Below, piece after piece: positions 26,428 through 34,818 of a stretch of DNA of 38,840 nt. The position numbers were made by a program, and so were the translations under genes. How positions within the stretch are numbered: the stretch's first letter is position 1; every line of letters starts with the position of its first letter. Source of the stretch: Propionibacterium sp. (GTDB lineage: Bacteria > Actinomycetota > Actinomycetes > Propionibacteriales > Propionibacteriaceae); NCBI GenBank assembly GCA_012517965.1, contig JAAYTZ010000024.1:1-38840 (forward strand), read 5' to 3'. The notes beneath the pieces were generated by a model that was not told the origin of the DNA, searched no databases, and was given only the letters and a program-made list of their open reading frames with translations.

Positions 26428-27390
26428 CTAGGGCCAGCGGGCGGCCAGGGAGATCACGGCCAGGCTGGCCAGCACGGCCAGCACCAGCGCCCCACCCGCG
26501 AACCGCTCGGTGATCTCGCGGTACTGCTTCTCGTAGCCGATCTGGCGCGCGATCGACGCGTACACCGACCGCAGCTCCTCGGCGGTGCCCGCCGAGAAGT
26601 CCTCCCCGCCCGAGAGGTCGGCGATCCGCCGGAGTTCGGCCTTGTCGACCGGAACCGGCTCGCGGCGGCCGTCGCGCAGGATGTAGCCGCCCGGGGTGCC
26701 GTAGGCGATCGTGTAGATGGGCGCCTTGACGGCTTTGGCGTCGGCGGCCGCCTGGCTGGAGGTGCGGCCGAGGCCGGGGATGGACGCCCCGTCGCTCAGC
26801 AGCACGATCGCAGCCGGCGGCGGCTCGTCGGGCCGCTCCGGGTCCGGTGGGGCGAGGCGGAGGGCGTCCAGGCAGGAGTAGATGCCCTCCCCGATCGAGG
26901 TGGACGCCCGAAGCTGCAGCCCCTCGATGGCTCGCTTCACCAGGCCGCGGTCGGTGGTCGGCGGCACCAGCATGCTGCCGTAGCCGGCGAAGCCGACCAG
27001 CGCCGCGTTGAAGCCGGTGGGCAGCAGGTCGACGAACTGGATGGCCGCGACCTTGGCGGCTTCGAGCCGGCTGGGTTTGATGTCCTCGGCTTGCATCGAC
27101 AGCGACACGTCGATCGCGATGCAGACCGTGGCCCGCTCGCGCGGCACGCTCACCTCGCCGCTGGGCATGGCGAACGCCAGCGTCAGCGACGCGAGCGACG
27201 CCAGCGCCAGCGCCACCGCGACGTGCCGCTTCCAGGCCTGCTGGCGGGGCAGCAGCCGGGAGAGCCGATCGAGGCCGTGGCGTTGCCGGCGGCCAGCGGT
27301 GCGGCGCACCAGCGCCAGGTAGAGCAGCAGCAGCACGGGGATCAGCACCAGGAACCAGAGCCGGTCGGGGTACTGGAACACCAGGTTCAT
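26428..27390 (-). CDS. VWA-domain membrane protein (second of two)
   Basis: This is a 320-residue protein with two N-terminal hydrophobic helices (about 12-28 and 55-75), a von Willebrand factor A domain (about 87-270) and a C-terminal helix ending SLAARWP. The MIDAS motif is intact: AIDVSLSM with Asp94, Ser96 and Ser98, followed by SRLEAAK, and LLSDGAS later. It resembles its upstream neighbour throughout, so the two are paralogues from a tandem duplication. VWA proteins of MoxR operons are thought to work with the MoxR ATPase to mature or load metal into partner proteins at the membrane. The ATG overlaps the upstream stop by one base (TGATG). It is last in the operon. Confidence 0.9.
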   Translation of the reverse strand: MNLVFQYPDRLWFLVLIPVLLLLYLALVRRTAGRRQRHGLDRLSRLLPRQQAWKRHVAVALALASLASLTLAFAMPSGEVSVPRERATVCIAIDVSLSMQAEDIKPSRLEAAKVAAIQFVDLLPTGFNAALVGFAGYGSMLVPPTTDRGLVKRAIEGLQLRASTSIGEGIYSCLDALRLAPPDPERPDEPPPAAIVLLSDGASIPGLGRTSSQAAADAKAVKAPIYTIAYGTPGGYILRDGRREPVPVDKAELRRIADLSGGEDFSAGTAEELRSVYASIARQIGYEKQYREITERFAGGALVLAVLASLAVISLAARWP

Positions 27391-28349
27391 CAGGGCCACC
27401 TCGCTCCCAGGGACACCGCCGCGAGGGCGGCGACGACCGCGAAGGCCAGCCCGTAGCCGGCCCACAGGGCGGTGGTCTCCTTCTTGACCTCCTCGAAGCC
27501 GACCTGCGAGGACAGGTCGCGGTAGACGTCCTCCAACTGGCCGGCGTTCTCGGCGGCGTGGAAGGTGCCGCCGGTGGCCTGGGCGAGGCTCTGCATCAGT
27601 TCGCGGTCGGGCGGCACAGGCTCGCGCTTGCCGTCGAGGTCGACCGAGCCGTTCTGGGTGCCGTAGGCGATGGTGTGCACCGCGACGCCGGCCTTCGCGA
27701 GCTCGTCGGCGGCCTGCTTGGGCGACGGCGGCACCGTGTTGGCGCCGTCGCTGAGCAGCACGACCGCCCCGGGGGCGATCGAGCCGTCGTCGCCCTTGGG
27801 TGCCAGCTGGATCGCGGCCAGGGCCGTCGTGAGGGACGCCCCGACCGCGGTGCCGTCGGCGACCGTGAGGGCGTCGATGGCCCGGCGGGCCAGGTCGCGG
27901 TCGGTCGAGGGGGGCAGCTTCACGGCCGGGTTGCCGGACAGCGCGACCACCGCCAGGTTGTAGCGGGCGGGCAGCGCTGCGACGAACTCCTTCGAGCGCT
28001 GCTTCGCAGCCTCCAGGCGGGAGGGCTTGACGTCGGTGGCGAGCATGGACTGCGACACGTCGATGACCAGCACGACGGTGGCCCGTTCGCGCGGCACCCG
28101 CTCGACGCCGTTGGGGCGGGCCCAGGCGGCGATGATGGTGACCAGGCTCAACAGGGACATGGCGACGGCCAGGTGCCGGCGCCACTGGGACTGCCGCGGG
28201 ATGACCGCCCCCAGCACCGCCGTGTTCGTGTAGCGCATGCCGGTGCGCTTCTTGCGCCGGGTGAGCCAGACGTACAGGGCCACCAGCAGCGGGATCAGCA
28301 GCCACCACCACAGCCGCTCGGGGTTCAGGAACAGCTCGCCGAGGTTCAC
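27390..28349 (-). CDS. VWA-domain membrane protein (first of two)
   Basis: This is a 319-residue paralogue of the next gene. N-terminal helices at about 13-29 and 58-76 flank a basic loop. The VWA domain runs about 90-275 with the MIDAS motif VIDVSQSM (Asp97, Ser99, Ser101) and LLSDGANT. A C-terminal helix ends SLGARWP. The overall architecture is the BatA/BatB type found next to MoxR and DUF58 genes. The GTG at 28349 overlaps the DUF58 stop (GTGA). Both paralogues keep all visible metal-site residues, so both are probably functional. Confidence 0.9.
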   Translation of the reverse strand: MNLGELFLNPERLWWWLLIPLLVALYVWLTRRKKRTGMRYTNTAVLGAVIPRQSQWRRHLAVAMSLLSLVTIIAAWARPNGVERVPRERATVVLVIDVSQSMLATDVKPSRLEAAKQRSKEFVAALPARYNLAVVALSGNPAVKLPPSTDRDLARRAIDALTVADGTAVGASLTTALAAIQLAPKGDDGSIAPGAVVLLSDGANTVPPSPKQAADELAKAGVAVHTIAYGTQNGSVDLDGKREPVPPDRELMQSLAQATGGTFHAAENAGQLEDVYRDLSSQVGFEEVKKETTALWAGYGLAFAVVAALAAVSLGARWP

Positions 28350-29395
28350 ACGCTCACCCCCTGCGGCGGCTTGTGCAGCACGGCGGCGGTCCGGCGGTAG
28401 GCGAGCACGAAGCGGGCGATGTCGTAGACCCAGTCGCGGTCGGTGCGCAACTGGATGTGGCCGGCACCGGCCCGCCGGATCGCCACCCGCACCCGTTCGC
28501 GCTGGGCCGCCGAGGCGGCGTCGAACCGGGCCCGGGCGCCGTCGTCGGAGGTGTTGACGTACCGCTCGAAGTCGGACTCCGGGTCGCGGATCAGGATGTC
28601 GCCCACGTCCGGGAACTCCAGTTCGCGCCGGTCGACGACCTCGACGCACAGCACCTGGTTGCGGACGCCGAGCCGCCGCAGCGGCCGCTCCCAGGCGGGC
28701 TCGACGGCCGGGTCGAGTTCGACGTCGCCGGGGCTGAGGAAGTCCGAGACCACCACCCGCAGGCCGCGGCGGCGGTGCAGCCGCGCCAGCCCCTCCAGGC
28801 CGGACGCCAGATCGAACGGCCCGGAGCTGTGGTCGGGGACGATCGGCTCGGTCAGCATGCGGCGCAGCAGGCTGTACAGGGCGGTGCGGCCCGACTGGGC
28901 GGGGATGCGTTGGAGCTTGTCGGGACGCATGATGACGCCCCCGAAGCGGTCGCCCATGCGCTGGGTGAGGAAGCCGATCGTGGCGACGGCCGCGATGCCG
29001 AGGTCCCGCTTGGTGACGCCCTCGGTGCCCCAGTTCATCGACGGGGTGACGTCGAGCAGCGCCCAGACCTCGAGCTCGCGGTCGGCGATCGTGTCGCGGA
29101 CGTGGGTCGTCTGGGTGCGGGCCGTCACCGCCCAGTCGATGCGCCGGACGTCGTCCTGGCCGGGCACGTAGACGCGGGCGTCGTTGGGGTCGGAGCCCGG
29201 CCCCGGCAGCAGGCCGCGGTGATCGCCGTGCAGGAACCCCTCCAGCCGCCGCACGATCGTCAACTCCAGGCGGCGCAGCGCGGCCTCGGGCGCGAGCTTG
29301 TTGAGCGGCAGCGTGGCGGCCGTCGGCTCGTGCAGCACCGACTCGACCGCCCCCAGCGGGGGGCCGGCCGGCGCGTCGAAGCCGGGCTGGCTCAC
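28346..29395 (-). CDS. DUF58-domain protein of the MoxR operon
   Basis: This is a 349-residue DUF58 protein. The diagnostic part reads RVYVPGQDDVRRIDWAVTAR (about 74-93), followed by the VWA-like core with ELEVWALLDVTPSMNWGT and, further on, LRVVVSDFLSPGD. The family partners MoxR ATPases and VWA proteins. DPTPSM here replaces the usual DxSxS as DVTPSM, keeping the aspartate and last serine. No transmembrane helix is clear. The GTG start at 29395 overlaps the MoxR stop (GTGA), so dose is tied to the ATPase. Confidence 0.92.
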   Translation of the reverse strand: MSQPGFDAPAGPPLGAVESVLHEPTAATLPLNKLAPEAALRRLELTIVRRLEGFLHGDHRGLLPGPGSDPNDARVYVPGQDDVRRIDWAVTARTQTTHVRDTIADRELEVWALLDVTPSMNWGTEGVTKRDLGIAAVATIGFLTQRMGDRFGGVIMRPDKLQRIPAQSGRTALYSLLRRMLTEPIVPDHSSGPFDLASGLEGLARLHRRRGLRVVVSDFLSPGDVELDPAVEPAWERPLRRLGVRNQVLCVEVVDRRELEFPDVGDILIRDPESDFERYVNTSDDGARARFDAASAAQRERVRVAIRRAGAGHIQLRTDRDWVYDIARFVLAYRRTAAVLHKPPQGVSV

Positions 29396-30420
29396 GGGTT
29401 GCCCGGGGTCTTGTTCCAGACCGGGGTCGGCGCGGGCACCATCGCCAGGATGCGCTCGACGACCTGGAGCGGGGAGATGTTGTCGGCCAGGGCGTCGAAG
29501 CCCAGCACCAGCCGGTGGCCCATGATGTCCTTCGCGACGGCCTGCACGTCGGTGGGCAGCACGTAGTCGCGGCCGTGGATGAGGGCGACCGCGCGGGCGG
29601 CGGCGGTCAGGCCCAGGGTGGCCCGCGACGAGTTGCCGATCTGGATGATGGGCTCGAGGTCGGGCATCCCGAAGTCGCCGGGCGTCCGGGTGGCGAGCAC
29701 CAGCCGGACGATGTACTCGGCGACCAGGTTGTGCACGAACACCTGGGACGCCTGCTCCTGCAGGCGCAGGACGACCTCCGGTTCGAGGATGCGGCGGGCC
29801 GTGGGGGGCCGCACCGACATGCGGCGCAGGATCTCGAACTCCTCGTTGCCACGCGGGTAGGGCACGTCGACCTTGAGCAGGAACCGGTCGCGCTGGGCCT
29901 CGGGCAGCGGGTAGACCCCCTCGGACTCGATGGGGTTCTGGGTGGCGATGACGATGAACGGCTGCGGCACCGGGTAGGTCCGGCCACCGATGGAGACCTG
30001 CTTCTCGGCCATCAGCTCGAGCATCGCCGACTGGACCTTGGCCGGCGCCCGGTTGATCTCGTCGGCGAGCACGAAGTTGACGAAGACCGGGCCCAGGGAG
30101 ATGTCGAACTTCTCCTGCTGCGCCGAGTAGATGCGGGTGCCGACGATGTCGGAGGGCACCAGGTCGGGCGTGAACTGGATGCGGGCGAAGTCGCCGCCCA
30201 CCACCGACGCGAAGGTGCGCACGGCCAGGGTCTTCGCGGTCCCGGGGACGCCCTCGAGCAGGACGTGCCCCTTCGCCAGCAGGCCGACCATCAGCTGCTC
30301 GACCATGTGTTCCTGGCCGACGATGACCCGCTGCACCTCGGCGATCGCCTCCGCCAGCAGCGCGGCGGCCGCGGGGACGTCGCCCGCGGGGGACGGCTGA
30401 TGGGGGGTCGGGGTCGTCAC
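29392..30420 (-). CDS. MoxR-family AAA+ ATPase
   Basis: This is a 342-residue MoxR AAA+ ATPase of the MRP-like subgroup, a chaperone-like motor. Walker A is GVPGTAKT (57-64) and Walker B is LADEINRAP with Asp120-Glu121. Sensor and arginine-finger regions are seen in IVIATQNPIESEGVYPLPEA and QRDRFLLKVDVPYP. The C-terminal lid domain holds NSSRATLGLTAAARAVAL. The GTG at 30420 is preferred because AGGAG lies ten bases upstream and the residues before it read as low-complexity non-coding sequence. The order MoxR-DUF58-VWA-VWA is a standard cluster. A TATCGT -10-like box precedes it after the cbiO stop, so it may have its own promoter. Confidence 0.95.
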   Translation of the reverse strand: MTTPTPHQPSPAGDVPAAAALLAEAIAEVQRVIVGQEHMVEQLMVGLLAKGHVLLEGVPGTAKTLAVRTFASVVGGDFARIQFTPDLVPSDIVGTRIYSAQQEKFDISLGPVFVNFVLADEINRAPAKVQSAMLELMAEKQVSIGGRTYPVPQPFIVIATQNPIESEGVYPLPEAQRDRFLLKVDVPYPRGNEEFEILRRMSVRPPTARRILEPEVVLRLQEQASQVFVHNLVAEYIVRLVLATRTPGDFGMPDLEPIIQIGNSSRATLGLTAAARAVALIHGRDYVLPTDVQAVAKDIMGHRLVLGFDALADNISPLQVVERILAMVPAPTPVWNKTPGNP

Positions 30421-30522
30421 GCGTCGTCTCCTGCTCGTCGGGGCCCGGACGGGGCCGCACGCAACGATACCCGAGCCCTCCGGAGGCTCCCCGGCCCCCA
30501 CCCCGCCCGACGGGGCATCGGG

Positions 30523-31269
30523 CTAGCGGCGTCCGAACGCGGGGTCGAAGCCGAACGGCAACTCCAGCCGGTGGGCGGCCAACAGGGACGCGTCGGCGAG
30601 CAGGGCGCCGGTGGGCCCGTCGGCGACGATCCGGCCGCCGGAGAGGATCGCCGACCGCTCGCACAACTGCAGCGCGTAGGGCAGGTCGTGGGTGACCATC
30701 AGGACCGCCACGTCGAGCCCCGTCAGGATCTCGGCGAGCTCGCGGCGGGCCACCGGGTCGAGGTTCGAGGTGGGCTCGTCGAGGACGAGCAGCGCCGGCC
30801 GCATCGCCAGCACGGTGGCCAGGGCGACGCGGCGCCGCTCCCCGAGCGACAGGTGGTGGGGCGGCCGGGCGGCGGCCTCCGCCATGCCGACCGCCGCCAA
30901 CGCGTCGGCCACGGCCCGGTCGAGCTTGGCGCCACGGACGCCAAGGTTGGCGGGCCCGAACGCGACGTCGTCGCGGACCGTGGGCATGAACAGCTGGTCG
31001 TCGGGGTCCTGGAAGACGACGCCGACCAGCCGCCGCACCTCGCGCAGGTTCCGGGGCGTGACCGGCAGCCCGGCGACCGTGACCGTCCCGGACGCCGGCC
31101 GCAGGATGCCGTTCAGCTGCAGCAGCAGCGTCGTCTTGCCGGCGCCGTTGGGGCCCAGCAGCGCGACCCGCTCGCCGGCCGCCACCCGCAGGTCGACCCC
31201 GGCGAGCACCGGGCGACCGTCGGGATAGGCGAAGGTGAGCCCACGGACGTCCAGGATCGGCCCGGTCAC
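30523..31269 (-). CDS. cbiO: Energy-coupling ABC ATPase of the CbiMNQO cobalt/nickel importer
   Basis: This is a 248-residue ABC ATPase of the ECF-type metal importer. Walker A is LLGPNGAGKTT (about 38-48), the Q-loop is VVFQDPDDQLF, typical of ECF ATPases, the signature is HLSLGERRRVALATVLAM, and Walker B is LLVLDEPTSNLD with a switch His in VTHDLPYALQ. It powers Co2+ or Ni2+ uptake with CbiQ, CbiM and CbiN. The GTG start overlaps the cbiQ stop (GTGA). A single ATPase gene implies a homodimer. Confidence 0.93.
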   Translation of the reverse strand: MTGPILDVRGLTFAYPDGRPVLAGVDLRVAAGERVALLGPNGAGKTTLLLQLNGILRPASGTVTVAGLPVTPRNLREVRRLVGVVFQDPDDQLFMPTVRDDVAFGPANLGVRGAKLDRAVADALAAVGMAEAAARPPHHLSLGERRRVALATVLAMRPALLVLDEPTSNLDPVARRELAEILTGLDVAVLMVTHDLPYALQLCERSAILSGGRIVADGPTGALLADASLLAAHRLELPFGFDPAFGRR

Positions 31270-32000
31270 GCGCCCCACCCGCCCAGCAGTCCCGTCGCCG
31301 AGACCAGCGCCGCCGCGGCCGGCAGGGCGGCCCCGGCGCACCACTGCGCCGCGGTCGCCGGGACGCCGCCGGCGCCGGTCGGCCCCGCGTAGCCGCGCGC
31401 CAGCCGGGCCAGGTGGACGCGCTCGCCGCGCTCGTAGGCCCGCAGGAACAGGGCCCCCACCGACCGGCTCAGCGCCGGCCAGGCCGCCGGGGACGCCGCG
31501 ACGAACCCGCGGGCCGCGCGGGCCACGCCCATGCGCCGCCACTCGTCGCCGACCACCTCGACGTACCGCAGCATGAACGCGCCGATCTCGACCAACTGGG
31601 CCGGGATCCGCAGCCGCCGCAGCCCGTCGAGCAGCTCCGCCGGCCGGGTCACGGACGCCAGCGTGACCGCCGCCAGCATGCCCAGCGTCGCCTTGACCAG
31701 CAGGGACGCCGCGCCCGCCAGTCCCGCCTGGGCCAGCGACACCCCGAGCACCTCCACCCGGGGCCCGGTCGCCACGAACGGCAGGAACAGCGCGAAGGCG
31801 ACGAACGGCACCTCCACCGTGAGGCCCCGGGCCAGCGCGCGCCCCGGCACCCGGGCCGCGAGGACGACGGCGGCGAGGAGGACGGCGTGGCCCGCGTGCA
31901 GCGCGAGGGCGTCCCGCGGGACCGCCACCACCGCGAGCGCGAAGCCGACCAGCGCGGCCACCTTGACCTGCGCCGGCAGCCGGCGAACGAGGCGCTCCAT
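31266..32000 (-). CDS. cbiQ: Energy-coupling transmembrane protein CbiQ
   Basis: This is a 244-residue membrane protein, the T-component that couples CbiO to the substrate subunit. Hydrophobic helices lie at about 14-28, 36-48, 63-78 and 95-118, and one at the C-terminus. The two coupling motifs near the cytoplasmic ATPase interface appear as MGVARAARGF and HLARLARGYAG, the Ala-Arg-Gly pattern typical of CbiQ/EcfT. The ATG at 32000 is 16 bases beyond the cbiN stop. Confidence 0.9.
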   Translation of the reverse strand: MERLVRRLPAQVKVAALVGFALAVVAVPRDALALHAGHAVLLAAVVLAARVPGRALARGLTVEVPFVAFALFLPFVATGPRVEVLGVSLAQAGLAGAASLLVKATLGMLAAVTLASVTRPAELLDGLRRLRIPAQLVEIGAFMLRYVEVVGDEWRRMGVARAARGFVAASPAAWPALSRSVGALFLRAYERGERVHLARLARGYAGPTGAGGVPATAAQWCAGAALPAAAALVSATGLLGGWGA

Positions 32001-32016
32001 GGGGACCCGCGGCCGC

Positions 32017-32355
32017 TCAGGCGGCGCTACGGCGCAGCAGCCGCGCCAGCAGCAGCCCGACGGCCAGCACCACCAGGGTGCCGACGACGCCCGCCAGCCC
32101 GCCGGACAGGGCCCCGTCGGTCACCCCCGCCACCTGGTAGCCGGCCAGCGGCCCGGCCACGACCGGCTCCGCGGCGGCCGCCGAGAAGCCGAGCCGTTCG
32201 GTCACCCATTCCAGGCCGTCGGGGGACGCCGACGCGAACCCGCTGAGGACGCCCGCGCACAGCAGCGCCACCCCCAGCCCGACGAGCCACCACGCCGGGC
32301 CGCGGCGTCCGCCGAGGCGGGCGGCCGGGGCGCCCATGGTGCCGTGGCCGCTCAT
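32017..32355 (-). CDS. cbiN: CbiN-like PDGLE-domain subunit of the metal importer
   Basis: This is a 112-residue small membrane subunit with two helices (about 21-38 and 85-107) enclosing an extracytoplasmic loop with SPDGLEWVTERLGF, the PDGLE signature. In CbiM/NikM importers this subunit is needed for metal insertion into the M subunit. The ATG at 32355 overlaps the cbiM stop (ATGA). PDGLE-type N subunits occur in both cobalt and nickel systems, so this does not fix the metal. Confidence 0.9.
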   Translation of the reverse strand: MSGHGTMGAPAARLGGRRGPAWWLVGLGVALLCAGVLSGFASASPDGLEWVTERLGFSAAAAEPVVAGPLAGYQVAGVTDGALSGGLAGVVGTLVVLAVGLLLARLLRRSAA

Positions 32356-33038
32356 GCGGGCACCCGCTCGCTCGGCACGGCCGGCCGCTGCAGCAACGGC
32401 CGCGCGCCGTACACGAGGTCGGGGCGCACGGCGACCACCGCCGACACCACCAGGCCGGTGATGACCGCCTCGCCGAGGCCGATGAGCACGTGGACGCCGA
32501 CCATCGCGCCGACGACGACGTCCAGGGGGACCGGCACGGTGCCGGCCACGCCGAACAGCAGGGCGAACACGGCGGCCGCGGCCGGCACGCTCAGCAGGCC
32601 GCCGACGGACGCCGCGGGTGCGGCGCTCGCCGGGCGCTGCGGCAGCACCCGGCGCACCGCCACGAAGGCACCCCAGCCGACCCAGACCCCGACGAGCCCC
32701 ATCAGCACGATGTTGGTCCCCAGCGCGGTGACGCCCCCGTCGGCGAACAGCAGCGCCTGGACGGCCAGGACGACGGTGAGGCAGAGGGTCGCCGTCCATG
32801 GCCCGACCAGGACCGCGGCCAGCGCCCCGCCCAGCAGGTGCCCCGAGGTGCCCGCCGCCACCGGGAAGTTGAGCATCTGTGCGGCGAACACGAAGGCCGC
32901 CACCAGGCCGGCCAACGGGGACGTCCGCTCGTCGAGTTCCCGTCGGGCGCCGCGCAGCGCCAGCCCCACCCCGGCCGCGGCCACGACCCCCGTGGCCAGC
33001 GACGCCGGGAGGCTCAAGAACCCGTCCGGCACGTGCAT
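32352..33038 (-). CDS. cbiM: Substrate-binding membrane subunit CbiM/NikM
   Basis: This is a 228-residue S-component that binds Co2+ or Ni2+. It starts MHVPDGFLS; the N-terminal Met-His and a following His form the metal site in this family, and here His2 directly follows Met1. AAQMLNFPVAAGTSGHLLGG (about 61-80) is the second hallmark and supplies another His. About six helices follow, with LFADGGVTALGTNIVLMGLV and VHVLIGLGEAVITG. GAGGAGG precedes the ATG. No cobalamin riboswitch is visible in the short leader. A TTGC-N9-GCAA palindrome sits in the promoter region, pointing to nickel-responsive control and possibly a nickel importer. Confidence 0.93.
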   Translation of the reverse strand: MHVPDGFLSLPASLATGVVAAAGVGLALRGARRELDERTSPLAGLVAAFVFAAQMLNFPVAAGTSGHLLGGALAAVLVGPWTATLCLTVVLAVQALLFADGGVTALGTNIVLMGLVGVWVGWGAFVAVRRVLPQRPASAAPAASVGGLLSVPAAAAVFALLFGVAGTVPVPLDVVVGAMVGVHVLIGLGEAVITGLVVSAVVAVRPDLVYGARPLLQRPAVPSERVPA

Positions 33039-33080
33039 CTCCGCCTCCTCTGCGGGCACCCCGCGTGCCCAACCGCACTC

Positions 33081-33101
33081 TATTGCAGCTTTGTCGCAAT
33101 A
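33081..33101 (-). promoter_or_regulatory. Nur-box-like palindrome in the cbiMNQO promoter
   Basis: The minus strand reads TATTGC, nine bases, GCAATA, a perfect 6-9-6 dyad in otherwise GC-rich DNA. Its inner part TTGC-N9-GCAA has the spacing of the Nur (nickel-responsive Fur-family) box, TTGCAA-N5-TTGCAA. A TAGAGT -10-like hexamer adjoins it, so binding would block transcription. The regulator itself is not in the window. Confidence 0.55.
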
Positions 33102-33133
33102 AGGGGGCCGAACCCCAGCCGCGACCCGTCGGG

Positions 33134-33139
33134 CACAAT
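33134..33139 (+). promoter_or_regulatory. -10 element of the Ser/Pro-tailed membrane protein, leaderless arrangement
   Basis: CACAAT is followed by seven bases and the GTG at 33147, with no Shine-Dalgarno. An in-frame ATG overlaps the hexamer and is less likely to be used. Confidence 0.45.
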
Positions 33140-33146
33140 GGGGGCC

Positions 33147-33992
33147 GTGACCTCGCTCCCACCCGCCCCGGACGCCCCGCGTCCGGCCGACGCGGAGCCG
33201 TTGCTCACCCCGCTGCTGCCAGACGATCCGCCCCGCGTCGGCCCCTTCTGGACCGACGCGCGACTGGCCGCGTCGGCGTCCGGGGTGGCCTACGTCGCCC
33301 ACGACGAGCACGACGCGCCGGTGCTGCTGGTGCAACTGTCCCAGGGGGCGGCCTCGGACGCCGCCGCCCGCGACCGGCTGGCCGGGGCCGTGAACCAGCT
33401 GCACCTCGACACCGTCGTCGCCCGCGGCGGCGAGGGCCAGGACACCGGACGCCTCGGCCGCCGGTTCCGCGCGGACGACGGCCCGGGCACGGCGTCCGGC
33501 CTGCCGCAGGCCCCCTGGGTGGCGCTGGCCTACGACGGCTCGCCCGCCGCCGCCCGCGAGGCCGACCGGCTGCTCGCGGCGGTCTCGCTCGGCGGCGTGC
33601 CGGAGCAGGGGCGTCCGAGCGGCCCCGACTATGTCCACTACTGGATCGAGCAGCCCGAGCCTGGCCGCTGGCGGCTGTGGCCGCTGCCCTGGCCGGGCCG
33701 GCACGACCGGTCCGGGTGGCTGTCGATCCTGGCGTCGTGGTTGCTGATGATGCTGCTCATGTGCCTGGCGGTGCTCATCGCGATCCTGCTGTTCCAGGCG
33801 GCGCCACCGACGCCGCCGCCCCCGCCGGTGCCGACGTCGGCGAGCGGCAGCGGCTCCCCGTCCTCGGCGTCGCCGTCGTCGGCGTCGCCCTCGTCGGCGT
33901 CCCCGTCGTCGGGGTCGCCCTCGCCCACCACCGCGTCGCCGTCGCCGTCCGACTCGGCCGGCGGGTCGCCGACGACGAACCCACGGCTGTGA
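33147..33992 (+). CDS. Membrane protein with N-terminal soluble domain and Ser/Pro-rich tail
   Basis: This is a 281-residue protein. The soluble N-terminal part (about 20-185) includes VGPFWTDARLAASASGVAYV, VNQLHLDTVVARGG, ALAYDGSPAAAREADRLL and a Trp-rich stretch (WRLWPLPWPG). One strong helix (WLLMMLLMCLAVLIAILLFQ, about 200-219) follows. The tail is Pro- and Ser-rich with repeated SPSSA units and likely extends outside. I do not recognise the family, though similar proteins are common next to a HAD hydrolase in Actinobacteria as far as I recall. The GTG at 33147 was chosen from the promoter position. Its stop overlaps the next gene (GTGA). Confidence 0.75.
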   Translation: MTSLPPAPDAPRPADAEPLLTPLLPDDPPRVGPFWTDARLAASASGVAYVAHDEHDAPVLLVQLSQGAASDAAARDRLAGAVNQLHLDTVVARGGEGQDTGRLGRRFRADDGPGTASGLPQAPWVALAYDGSPAAAREADRLLAAVSLGGVPEQGRPSGPDYVHYWIEQPEPGRWRLWPLPWPGRHDRSGWLSILASWLLMMLLMCLAVLIAILLFQAAPPTPPPPPVPTSASGSGSPSSASPSSASPSSASPSSGSPSPTTASPSPSDSAGGSPTTNPRL

Positions 33993-34789
33993 TCCGGCTC
34001 GTCGCCACCGACCTCGACGGCACGCTCCTCGGCTCGGACGGCACGATCCCGCCCGGGAACGTGGCCGCCATCACCGAGGCCCACGCCGCCGGCGTCGACA
34101 TCGTGATCGCGACCGGACGCCCCGTGCGCTGGCTGCACTGCCTGGAGCCGATCGCCCGGCTGCGCCCCTACGTGATCGCCAGCAACGGCGCGGTCCTCTA
34201 CGACCTGGGCGAGGAGCGCGTGCTGCGCCACCACGCCTTCGGGCCGGACGCCGTCGCCGACCTCACCGCCGCGATCCGCGCCGAGCTGCCCGGCGTCCTG
34301 TTCGGGCTGGAACGCGGCGACCTCTTCGGCCTCGAACACGGCTCCCCCTCCGACCACGCCCACTTCCCCGGCGTCCTGCACCTGGACCTGCCCGAGCTCA
34401 TCGCCACCGTCCAGCCCGTCGTCAAGGTGCTCGTCTACAGCCGCGAGGCGAGCTGCGACGCGCTGGCGGCCGCGGTCGCGCCGCTGGTGGAGGGGCGGGC
34501 GACGGTCACGACGTCCCTCGTGCACGACGAGTTCGGCATGGTCGAACTCAGCCTTCCCGGGGTGACGAAGGCGGCCACGCTGGCCGACCTGGCCGACTCG
34601 CTCGGCGTCCCGGCCGCGGACGCCGTCGCGTTCGGCGACATGCCCAACGACCTGGCGATGCTGGCGTGGGCCGGCCGCGGCTTCGTCATGGCCGACGGGC
34701 ACCCGGCGCTGCTGGAGCGCTTCCCCAGCGCGGGCCAGGCCGGGGACGCCGGGGTCGGCCGGACGATCCGCGCCCTGCTGCGCGGCTGA
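33989..34789 (+). CDS. Cof-type HAD-superfamily phosphatase
   Basis: This is a 266-residue Cof/YbiV-type HAD hydrolase (class IIB cap). Motif I is ATDLDGTLLGSDG with nucleophile Asp8 and Asp10. Motif II is VIATGRP, the motif III Lys lies in GVTKAATL, and motif IV is FGDMPNDLAML with Asp217 and Asp221. The cap lies roughly at 80-190. Family members dephosphorylate sugar phosphates, nucleotides or flavin cofactors; the substrate is not predictable. The GTG overlaps the preceding stop, so expression is coupled to the membrane protein. Confidence 0.92.
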   Translation: MIRLVATDLDGTLLGSDGTIPPGNVAAITEAHAAGVDIVIATGRPVRWLHCLEPIARLRPYVIASNGAVLYDLGEERVLRHHAFGPDAVADLTAAIRAELPGVLFGLERGDLFGLEHGSPSDHAHFPGVLHLDLPELIATVQPVVKVLVYSREASCDALAAAVAPLVEGRATVTTSLVHDEFGMVELSLPGVTKAATLADLADSLGVPAADAVAFGDMPNDLAMLAWAGRGFVMADGHPALLERFPSAGQAGDAGVGRTIRALLRG

Positions 34790-34818
34790 GGCCCGGCGGC
34801 GCCCGGTGCGCCGAGCGT

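Noticed and set aside
33039-33080. Cobalamin riboswitch upstream of cbiM
   Set aside because: The leader is far too short and contains no B12-box; a promoter-overlapping palindrome explains the regulation better.
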